DNA of 5,159 nucleotides, from positions 1-5,159 of the forward strand of contig SKPU01000180.1 of assembly GCA_007119335.1 (NCBI GenBank), written 5' to 3'. Origin of the DNA: Syntrophomonadaceae bacterium. Lineage in GTDB: Bacteria; Bacillota; Dethiobacteria; DTU022. Numbering within the stretch: the first letter of the stretch is position 1; the number at the start of each line of letters is the position of its first letter. The position numbers and the translations under genes are program-made. This document shows, piece by piece, positions 1-5,159 of this stretch. The notes beneath the pieces were generated by a model. It was not told the DNA's origin, searched no databases, and was given only the letters and a program-made list of their open reading frames with translations.

Positions 1-1734
1 ATCGGCACACCCAACTTTATCTGCCATCAGAGCACCTGTTTTACAACCCAGGAGGCGGTTTGGAATGCCATGGTCACCGGAGGCCCCAGGCCATGGACTT
101 ACGACATGGAGAATTGTAACTATATCCTCTCCTTTGGTTGGGACGGATTGGGCAAAGGTAAAAATATGCAGGTTAGAAATACCACCAGGGCTTTGCAAAA
201 TGGAGCCAAGCTGATTGTGCTTGATCCTTACCGCTCCATTACTGCCTCCAAGGCCCATGAATGGTTCCCGATCAAGCCGGGTACTGACCTCGCTTTTTGC
301 CTGGCCATGATCCATGTCATCATCAAGGAAGGCCTTTACGATGCAGAATTTGTAAACAATTACACTTACGGTTTCGAAGAAGTGGAAAGGTTTGCAGAGG
401 AATATACTCCCGGCTGGGCTTCTGAGATAACCGGTATTCCGGCCGAGGATATCGAGCGGATCGCCCGGGAATTTGCCCAGACAAAGCCGGCTCATATTCC
501 CAGCCATAAAAGGGATGCAGCTGGTCCCAATTATGCAAACAGCACCCGTTTGGCGCAGGCTCAATTGATTTTGAATGCCCTGGTGGGGACCATAGATCGG
601 CGCGGGGGAACAATCCTGTCAAGAAACCCCAGTATGCCCGGTTTTGACGAGGCATTTCCTCCACCGGAATACCCTGAACCAAGGAAAGAACGCATTGATG
701 CTTTCGAGCAGAATAATCCTTTCCTGAATGTTAACGCCCGGGGTAATTTTGCCACACTACCTTACGGCATTTTAAATGAAGATCCATACCCGGCGAAAGC
801 CGCGCTGGTCAGAAGGTATAATACCCTTTCTTTCGTCGATGCCAAAAAAATGGATGAAGCCTTTGCTTCATTGGACTTTATGGTTTGCTGTGAAATTTAC
901 CCGTCAGAGATGGCCTACATGTCTGACGTCGTTTTCCCCGAACCCCACTGGTTGGAGCTCTCCGGTTTCGGTGCCCGGGGTTACCACAGCCTTTACCCGC
1001 AGGTAGCGGCCCGGTTTCCGGTGGTTAAATTGCCTTATGAAACCAGAGGTTTTGGCGGTATCATCATGGCTTTAGCTGAAGCAATGGGTTACGGGGAATA
1101 TTTCGAAGGGGTAGACGGAAACGTCCTCGATGAAAAGCAGCTGGAAGCGCTTGGCACTTCCTGGGAAGAGCTGGAAGAAAATAACGGCATCTGGGAAGGT
1201 GAAAGGGAATTTGTTCCCACCGAGGAATTTAACACTCCTAGCGGTAAAATTGAGCTCTACGCCACTCGCTTTGAGGAGGATGGCTTTGATCCCCTGCCTT
1301 ACTGGAAACCCCGCCGGGAAGAACCCAGTGAAGAATATCCGTATAATTTCATCATTAGCCGTCCGGCCATGCACAAGATGACCCAGACCCAGAATAACTG
1401 GCTGAAAATGGAGCTTTACCAGGAAAATCACGCTACCATGAGCGTGGAGCTTGGCAGAGAACTGGGTATTGCAGACGGCGATGAAGTTTACGTGGAATCA
1501 AGGGCCGGAAGGATTAAACTTAAGGCCAAGTTAATTGAAGGTATTCGTAAAGATACCATTAAGGTGGACCACGGTTTCGGGCATTGGAGCAGGAGCCAGA
1601 CGGTGGCATACCAGCAGGGCGCCAACGACGGCGATCTGATTCCCCATATGAGCTTTGAAGAACAGCTTGCTCTGAACGATCCGGGCTTTACTGCTTGCAT
1701 GAGTGATTTCGGCGTCAAAGTATACAAAGCATAA
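1..1734 (+). CDS. Molybdopterin oxidoreductase catalytic (alpha) subunit, PsrA/PhsA/ArrA-like; 5'-partial
   Basis: The reading frame is open from the first base and ends at TAA 1732-1734, giving 577 visible residues. Family members usually have about 700-850 residues, so the N-terminus with its [4Fe-4S] cysteines and any Tat signal lies outside the window. Visible residues 2-13 contain GTPN followed by H-x-S-x-C. The Cys at codon 37-39 sits where polysulfide, thiosulfate and arsenate reductases carry the Mo-ligating cysteine. Next come a nucleotide-fold region with D75-P-x-R-S and PGTD (pyranopterin binding), the SDVVFPEPHWLE segment near residue 308, and a C-terminal molybdopterin-dinucleotide-binding domain from about residue 445, including LGIADGDEV and GFGHWS. 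The enzyme should transfer electrons between the adjacent four-cluster protein and an oxyanion or sulfur substrate. The Cys ligand argues against DMSO-reductase-type (Ser) enzymes, and the site lacks the usual formate dehydrogenase U/C-H-G context. The substrate cannot be told from sequence; polysulfide, thiosulfate, tetrathionate and arsenate are candidates. The family call is firm, the subfamily less so. Confidence 0.93.
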   Translation: MGTPNFICHQSTCFTTQEAVWNAMVTGGPRPWTYDMENCNYILSFGWDGLGKGKNMQVRNTTRALQNGAKLIVLDPYRSITASKAHEWFPIKPGTDLAFCLAMIHVIIKEGLYDAEFVNNYTYGFEEVERFAEEYTPGWASEITGIPAEDIERIAREFAQTKPAHIPSHKRDAAGPNYANSTRLAQAQLILNALVGTIDRRGGTILSRNPSMPGFDEAFPPPEYPEPRKERIDAFEQNNPFLNVNARGNFATLPYGILNEDPYPAKAALVRRYNTLSFVDAKKMDEAFASLDFMVCCEIYPSEMAYMSDVVFPEPHWLELSGFGARGYHSLYPQVAARFPVVKLPYETRGFGGIIMALAEAMGYGEYFEGVDGNVLDEKQLEALGTSWEELEENNGIWEGEREFVPTEEFNTPSGKIELYATRFEEDGFDPLPYWKPRREEPSEEYPYNFIISRPAMHKMTQTQNNWLKMELYQENHATMSVELGRELGIADGDEVYVESRAGRIKLKAKLIEGIRKDTIKVDHGFGHWSRSQTVAYQQGANDGDLIPHMSFEEQLALNDPGFTACMSDFGVKVYKA

Positions 1735-1765
1735 ATGATAATGACCAGGAAAGGAGGAAATAGTA

Positions 1766-2521
1766 ATGCCGACAATTAATAACCCAGCAATGCTGGTGGA
1801 CCAATCGTTATGTGTGGGATGCGAAGCATGCACCGCAGTTTGCAAGCAGATTTACAATATATCAAAAGGTGTGTTTCGCACTAAAATACACACTCACGAA
1901 ACCGGTTCGTTTCCGGAAGCAGCGGTGCTTTATAACAAAAGGGCTTGCATGCACTGCCGGGAAGCGGCCTGTGTGATGGCCTGTCCGACCCGGGCCTGCC
2001 ATAAGAACGATCAGGGCCTTACCGTTTTCGATCACCGCCTCTGTATTGAATGCAACTACTGCGCCGCCAACTGTCCTTATGGGGCGATCAGTTTTGACCG
2101 CGCGCATAACCGCATGGAAAAATGCAGCCTCTGCACAACCCGCCTGGAAGCAGGGAAAGAGCCTTTTTGTTCAGAGGTTTGCACTTCCCGTATTATTAAG
2201 TACGGAGAGCGGGATGATATGCTTGGCATTGCCAGGGAGAGAGTGCAAAAATTACAGGAACAGGGTCACCAGGAAGCACAGGTCTACGGTGAAACCGAAG
2301 TGGGCGGATTGAGAGTTATCTATGTGCTCCAGGACACCCCTGATAAATACGGGCTGCCTGTAGATCCCCAGATCTCCCTGGGCCTGCAAATATGGCGGGC
2401 AGTCCCTTTGGCGCCGGCAGTTTTAATCGCCGGCGGTTTTATCCTTGGAGCAAACTATCTTTACAGTAAGAAGGTCCAAGGAAAGCTAAAAAATGCTAAA
2501 CAGTCAGCTAATGAAGAATAA
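1766..2521 (+). CDS. Four-[4Fe-4S] electron-transfer (beta) subunit with C-terminal membrane anchor, FdnH/HybA-like
   Basis: This 251-residue protein should pass electrons between the preceding molybdoenzyme and a membrane partner. Sixteen cysteines fall into four cluster motifs: C16-x2-C19-x2-C22-x3-C26, C61-x2-C64-x4-C69-x3-C73-P, C93-x2-C96-x2-C99-x3-C103-P and C120-x2-C123-x11-C135-x3-C139. This is the standard arrangement of DmsB/PsrB/FdnH-type subunits. After the clusters, GGLRVIYVL, YGLP and PQIS (residues 180-204) resemble the C-terminal region of formate dehydrogenase-N beta (FdnH). A single hydrophobic helix follows at about 212-233, with a lysine-rich tail (K235, K236, K240, K242, K245). 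By the positive-inside rule the tail is cytoplasmic and the cluster domain extracytoplasmic, as in FdnH. There is no N-terminal signal peptide, so export would depend on the alpha subunit. AAGGAGG at 1751-1757, 8 bases before the ATG, supports this start. The gene starts 31 bases after the alpha gene, which suggests co-transcription. Confidence 0.93.
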   Translation: MPTINNPAMLVDQSLCVGCEACTAVCKQIYNISKGVFRTKIHTHETGSFPEAAVLYNKRACMHCREAACVMACPTRACHKNDQGLTVFDHRLCIECNYCAANCPYGAISFDRAHNRMEKCSLCTTRLEAGKEPFCSEVCTSRIIKYGERDDMLGIARERVQKLQEQGHQEAQVYGETEVGGLRVIYVLQDTPDKYGLPVDPQISLGLQIWRAVPLAPAVLIAGGFILGANYLYSKKVQGKLKNAKQSANEE

Positions 2522-2546
2522 GCATATTTTATGGTTGTAATCCACC

Positions 2547-2554
2547 GGGAGGTG
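2547..2554 (+). promoter_or_regulatory. Ribosome binding site fixing the TTG start of rnfC
   Basis: GGGAGGTG lies 7 bases before TTG 2562-2564. No in-frame ATG lies near it, and the protein read from this TTG begins directly with the conserved RnfC opening (FKGGAHIPH), so the TTG is chosen as the start. Confidence 0.8.
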
Positions 2555-2561
2555 AATACAT

Positions 2562-3878
2562 TTGGAAGTAAAAACTTTTAAGGGTGGGGCCCATATACCC
2601 CACTACAAGAGCTATACCGAAGATAAGCCAATTACCAGGCTATCTTCTCCTAAAGAAGTGATAATCCCCCTTCTCCAGCACATGGGGGCACCATGTGAAC
2701 CGCTGGTAAAGGTAGGGGATAAGGTTAAGATAGGGCAGAAAATCGGAGAAAGTGAAGAGTTGTTCAGCGCACCGGTCCATGCCAGTGTTTCTGGTACTGT
2801 CACTGCAATAGAGCCGAGGACCGTACCAACCGGAGACAAAGATGACTGCATAGTAATTGAAGCTGATGACGGTCCCCAGGAATTTGAAATGAAGCAGGTT
2901 CGCGATCCGGAAACTGTTACTGTTGAAGAATACCGCGAATGTGTCCGCGAAGGTGGTTTAGTCGGTATGGGGGGTGCCGCATTGCCAACCCATGTCCAAA
3001 CCAGCCCCAGGCAGCCGGTAGATACTTTGCTTTTAAACGGCGCCGAATGCGAGCCTTTTTTGACTTGCGACCATCGCTTGATGGTTGAAAAAGCAGAGGA
3101 ATTAATCAAGGGTGCTGAATTGAAGATGAAAAGTATTGGCGCCAGTAAAACCCTTATCGGAATTGAAGTAAACAAGCCTGATGCAATTGAAGCAATCAAT
3201 AAGATTATTGAGGGGCGCGATGATATGGAAGTCGTGCCCCTGGCGGTAAAATATCCGCAGGGTTTTAAATCGCACATGATCAAGGCTGCCACCGACCGCG
3301 ATGTGCCGAGAGGGGCTCGGTCTGCTGAACTGGGATGTATTGTCCGAAATGTTGGAACCACTGTAGCTGCGTATGAGGCTACCATTTATGATAAGCCTTT
3401 AATTGAACGTATTATTACAGTAAGCGGCCCCAGGGTTACAAAGCCGGGCAACTATATAATCAAAATCGGAACTCCCCTGGCTCATGTTTTAAAAGAGTGT
3501 GGAGTTGAGGAACTTGAAGGTCATAAAGTGGTTAATGGTGGCCCGATGACCGGTCTTGCTCAGGTTGATTTAAATGCGCCGGTTGTAAAGAACACCACCG
3601 GGGTCCTGGTATTGCCGCCTGAAATGATACCTGAAGAGGGTTTTACCGATTGTGTGCGTTGCGGTAAATGTGTAGAACGATGTCCAGTTTACTTGTATCC
3701 CAATCATATCAGTACTTTTTCCGAAGCTTATTTGTTGGAAGAGGCAGAGGAATGGGATATCATGGACTGCATAGAATGCGGAATTTGCGCATATTCTTGC
3801 GTGGCAAATCGGCCCATTGTTCAAATGATTAAGAAAGCCAAGCAAAAAATACAAAAGAAACATAAAGCTAAACAGTAA
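2562..3878 (+). CDS. rnfC: RnfC, ion-translocating electron transport complex subunit C
   Basis: RnfC is the peripheral, cytoplasmic NADH-reacting subunit of the Rnf complex; it carries FMN and two [4Fe-4S] clusters. The 438-residue product opens with TFKGGAHIPHYK, the family's N-terminal signature, and a barrel-sandwich region follows (about 25-90, with KVGDKVKIGQKIG and the SAPVHASVSG turn). The FMN/NADH-binding domain shows G135-MGGAALPT-H144 and N159-GAECEP-P165. The C-terminal ferredoxin domain has C364-x2-C367-x2-C370-x3-C374-P and C403-x2-C406-x2-C409-x3-C413. In the second motif the residue after the last cysteine is Val rather than the usual Pro. The protein ends in a lysine-rich tail without the long Ala/Lys repeats of gammaproteobacterial RsxC, and its length matches short clostridial RnfC. 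It starts 40 bases after the four-cluster subunit and ends 15 bases before rnfD, so it probably belongs to the same operon. All expected cofactor motifs are intact. Its placement next to a molybdoenzyme, not an rnfCDGEAB cluster, is the unusual point. Confidence 0.95.
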   Translation: MEVKTFKGGAHIPHYKSYTEDKPITRLSSPKEVIIPLLQHMGAPCEPLVKVGDKVKIGQKIGESEELFSAPVHASVSGTVTAIEPRTVPTGDKDDCIVIEADDGPQEFEMKQVRDPETVTVEEYRECVREGGLVGMGGAALPTHVQTSPRQPVDTLLLNGAECEPFLTCDHRLMVEKAEELIKGAELKMKSIGASKTLIGIEVNKPDAIEAINKIIEGRDDMEVVPLAVKYPQGFKSHMIKAATDRDVPRGARSAELGCIVRNVGTTVAAYEATIYDKPLIERIITVSGPRVTKPGNYIIKIGTPLAHVLKECGVEELEGHKVVNGGPMTGLAQVDLNAPVVKNTTGVLVLPPEMIPEEGFTDCVRCGKCVERCPVYLYPNHISTFSEAYLLEEAEEWDIMDCIECGICAYSCVANRPIVQMIKKAKQKIQKKHKAKQ

Positions 3879-3884
3879 AGGAGG
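3877..3884 (+). promoter_or_regulatory. Ribosome binding site fixing the TTG start of rnfD
   Basis: AAAGGAGG overlaps the rnfC stop codon (TAA 3876-3878) and ends 9 bases before TTG 3894-3896. An out-of-frame ATG at 3887 lies only 2 bases from it, too close for normal initiation. The TTG frame gives an RnfD-like N-terminus (APH followed by TAMRDVMIALLP), so TTG is preferred. The overlap suggests translational coupling of rnfC and rnfD. Confidence 0.8.
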
Positions 3885-3893
3885 AGATGCCCG

Positions 3894-4841
3894 TTGACAC
3901 AGCCACAATTAGCAAGCACGCCAGCGCCTCACCTCAAAGCAGACATGCGGATTTCAACGGCAATGCGGGATGTAATGATAGCATTGTTACCGATCTCGCT
4001 AATGGCTATCTATTTCTACCGCGGTTATGCCCTATTACTTATAGCGGTCTGTTTGGTAACTGCTGCTGTAACAGAGGTAATTTTTCGTAAGTTGTTACAA
4101 AAACCAATCAGTTTAAATGACGGTAGCGCTTTGCTTACCGGGCTATTTGTAGCGTTACTTTATTCAGCTACCACGGTATGGTGGACCGCTGCTATTGCTA
4201 CTTTTATCGGGATTGGTATTGGCAAAGAATTAATGGGTGGCCTTGGTTGGAATCGTTTTAATCCCGCTTTATTTGGGTATGTTACAGTTTTTTTACTCGC
4301 CCCGTTTCTTCCCTTTTTAAACGTTGATTATACTCCCTGGGAAGTAGGTGTGGTTAGCCAGGCTACTCCACTGGTCATGATGCATCAGGGAATGGAAATG
4401 CCTGCCTGGTGGGAACTGTTCGTAGGCTTTCAGGGATCAGGGGCCATGGCCGAACTGTCTCCTCTATCCCTATTGTTGGGTGCCGCCTACCTGTTTTACC
4501 GGAAGCATATTTACTGGCAAACCCCGCTTTCAATCCTGGCTACAGTATTCGTATTAACCCTGTTGTTTGGAGAAAATCCGCTGATGCATTTGATAACCGG
4601 CGGACTCATTTTGGGAGCATTCTATATGGCTACTGACTGGGTAACCAGCCCTATAACCGGTAAAGGGAAAGTTATTTTCGGTGTATCTATTGGTTTGCTT
4701 ATAGTATTGTTCAGGTTAGGCCTTCCTCCGACCGAAGGCGTGGCTTTTTCAATTTTAATTATGAATGCCTTTGTCCCGCTTATAGAAAAGCTGACAAAAC
4801 ATCCTTCGTTTAGCGAGCCAAAACAAGCGTCAGCATTATGA
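3894..4841 (+). CDS. rnfD: RnfD, membrane flavoprotein subunit of an Rnf-type electron transport complex
   Basis: RnfD/NqrB proteins are multi-span membrane subunits that carry FMN bound covalently to a threonine and take part in transmembrane electron transfer. The 315-residue product has about nine or ten hydrophobic spans between residues 27 and 298. Family landmarks are APH (11-13; usually SPH), RDVMIALLP (25-33), NPA (123-125), YMATDWVTSP-TGKGK (244-259; Asp-Trp where Asp-Pro is common) and EGVAFSILIMN..VPLIE (281-298). The expected FMN attachment site reads S155-Q-A-T158-P-L, against the common SGATPL, with T158 as the likely attachment residue. From 122 to 202 there is no Lys or Arg, so the loop at 143-188 with T158 should face the extracytoplasmic side. 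The gene starts with TTG 15 bases after rnfC. No rnfG, E, A or B follows within the window; a hairpin and then a different small gene come next. The family assignment is secure, but whether it works in a true Rnf complex is open. Confidence 0.93.
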   Translation: MTQPQLASTPAPHLKADMRISTAMRDVMIALLPISLMAIYFYRGYALLLIAVCLVTAAVTEVIFRKLLQKPISLNDGSALLTGLFVALLYSATTVWWTAAIATFIGIGIGKELMGGLGWNRFNPALFGYVTVFLLAPFLPFLNVDYTPWEVGVVSQATPLVMMHQGMEMPAWWELFVGFQGSGAMAELSPLSLLLGAAYLFYRKHIYWQTPLSILATVFVLTLLFGENPLMHLITGGLILGAFYMATDWVTSPITGKGKVIFGVSIGLLIVLFRLGLPPTEGVAFSILIMNAFVPLIEKLTKHPSFSEPKQASAL

Positions 4842-4877
4842 CATAAAGCTTCCTAGCGCTTATAGATGCTATCAAGT

Positions 4878-4915
4878 TTTGTAGGGCCGCATCTTGATCG
4901 GTGCGGCCTTGCAAG
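4878..4915 (+). terminator. Long GC-rich hairpin after rnfD, possible transcription terminator
   Basis: Positions 4885-4893 pair with 4900-4908 around the loop TTGATC: nine pairs, of which one is a T-G wobble. The stem core GGCCGCA/TGCGGCC is perfect. The pairing continues outward through 4878-4884 with 4909-4915, including wobbles, to about 16 pairs. It lies 36 bases after the rnfD stop and marks the probable end of the operon. No uninterrupted T tract follows on either strand, so it is not a textbook intrinsic terminator. It could instead stabilise the 3' end or act in the leader of the next gene. Confidence 0.5.
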
Positions 4916-4948
4916 CTGAGCAGCTAATTTTATGGGTTTAGACAATAC

Positions 4949-4977
4949 TTGATTTTACCATGCGGTTGCATTAAGAT
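4949..4977 (+). promoter_or_regulatory. Possible sigma-A-type promoter for the downstream small gene
   Basis: TTGATT (4949-4954) and TAAGAT (4972-4977) are separated by 17 bases, each matching 4 of 6 consensus positions. An overlapping alternative is TTTACC (4954-4959) with TATAAG (4977-4982), also spaced 17, but its start point would fall inside the ribosome binding site. Position between the hairpin and the next gene is the main support; the match itself is weak. Confidence 0.3.
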
Positions 4978-4988
4978 ATAAGCTAAGA

Positions 4989-4995
4989 GGGGAGG
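4989..4995 (+). promoter_or_regulatory. Ribosome binding site of the small 3'-partial gene
   Basis: GGGGAGG lies 7 bases before ATG 5003-5005. It is the main evidence that the open frame running off the right edge is a real gene and that this ATG is its start. Confidence 0.7.
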
Positions 4996-5002
4996 TTTGA
5001 AT

Positions 5003-5159
5003 ATGAGTGAAGGGGAAAAGTATTTATTAGAAATGGTTTGTGAAGGCTATGAAAACCACGAAGGTGACAAGTGGATAGGTGAGGAAGAATTACAGAAAAT
5101 AAAAGATCAGGCCGCATCCAGCGATATCCCTGAGAGCTGTTCAATGTGCAGGCTGACCG
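5003..5159 (+). CDS. Unrecognised acidic cysteine-containing protein, 3'-partial
   Basis: The frame opens at an ATG with a good ribosome binding site and runs off the right edge after 52 full codons. The visible part is rich in Glu and Asp, soluble-looking and probably helical, starting MSEGEKYLLEMVCEGY. It has Cys13 and a C46-S-M-C49-R-L motif near the cut end. The CxxC could belong to a metal or iron-sulfur site or a zinc ribbon completed outside the window, but this cannot be decided. There is no signal peptide or membrane segment in the visible part. It is separated from rnfD by 161 bases with a hairpin and a possible promoter, so it is probably transcribed independently. I do not recognise the family. 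The gene call rests on the start context and the open frame. Confidence 0.6.
   Translation, partial: MSEGEKYLLEMVCEGYENHEGDKWIGEEELQKIKDQAASSDIPESCSMCRLT

Noticed and set aside
323..1845. Several minus-strand frames of about 95-119 codons opposite the molybdoenzyme gene
   Set aside because: All are opposite a well-conserved coding frame and give no recognisable protein, so they are antisense shadows.
2612..3385. A long open frame on the minus strand (257 codons) opposite rnfC
   Set aside because: It lies wholly within rnfC on the opposite strand, has no recognisable domains and a low-complexity Ser/Thr/Pro-rich product, and the + strand frame has complete RnfC motifs.
3887..4090. A 67-codon frame starting at ATG 3887, overlapping the start of rnfD
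   Set aside because: Its ATG is only 2 bases from the Shine-Dalgarno sequence, the product has no recognisable features, and the overlapping TTG frame gives a clear RnfD N-terminus.
4848..4865. A small inverted repeat near the AGCGCT palindrome just after rnfD
   Set aside because: Only about four consecutive pairs form (AAGC with GCTT) before mismatches, too weak to call a structure.
4915..4926. Perfect inverted repeat formed by AGCTG and CAGCT, followed by an AT-rich stretch, as a second terminator
   Set aside because: The five-base arms leave a two-base loop, and the following sequence has only a four-T run, so it is too weak for an intrinsic terminator.
1..5159. CRISPR arrays, tRNA or rRNA genes, insertion sequences
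   Set aside because: No regularly spaced repeats, transposase-like frames or RNA gene signatures were seen; almost all of the window is occupied by the described coding frames.

Overview
The window reads as part of an anaerobic respiratory or redox operon from a Gram-positive-type anaerobe, most plausibly a member of the Clostridia (Firmicutes). The support for this is strong AAGGAGG-type ribosome binding sites, repeated TTG start codons, fairly balanced base composition, four tightly packed co-directional genes and anaerobic iron-sulfur/molybdenum chemistry. The exact lineage cannot be fixed from the sequence alone.

Layout, all on the + strand. Positions 1-1734 hold the C-terminal three quarters of a molybdopterin (Mo-bisMGD) oxidoreductase catalytic subunit of the PsrA/PhsA/ArrA type, cut by the left window edge. 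Positions 1766-2521 encode a four-cluster [4Fe-4S] subunit with the C-terminal membrane anchor typical of the formate dehydrogenase-N beta subunit. Positions 2562-3878 encode RnfC and 3894-4841 encode RnfD. Gaps between these genes are 31, 40 and 15 bases, so they look like one transcription unit. Positions 4842-5002 are non-coding and hold a long GC-rich hairpin (likely transcript end) and a possible promoter. Positions 5003-5159 hold the start of a small, unrecognised, acidic, cysteine-containing protein cut by the right edge.

How the parts may work together. In a canonical Rnf complex, RnfC and RnfD work with RnfG, E, A and B. Here the C and D genes follow a molybdoenzyme alpha-beta pair, and none of the partner genes follows before the apparent transcript end. 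No ordinary gamma subunit (cytochrome b or NrfD/PsrC-type quinol protein) lies between or after them in the window. The attractive reading is that RnfC (NADH/FMN/FeS, cytoplasmic) and RnfD (membrane flavoprotein) replace the quinone-linked anchor and connect the NAD(H) pool directly to an extracytoplasmic molybdoenzyme. This is an inference. Genes outside the window could supply the missing parts, and the N-terminus of the catalytic subunit (Tat signal or not) is not visible.
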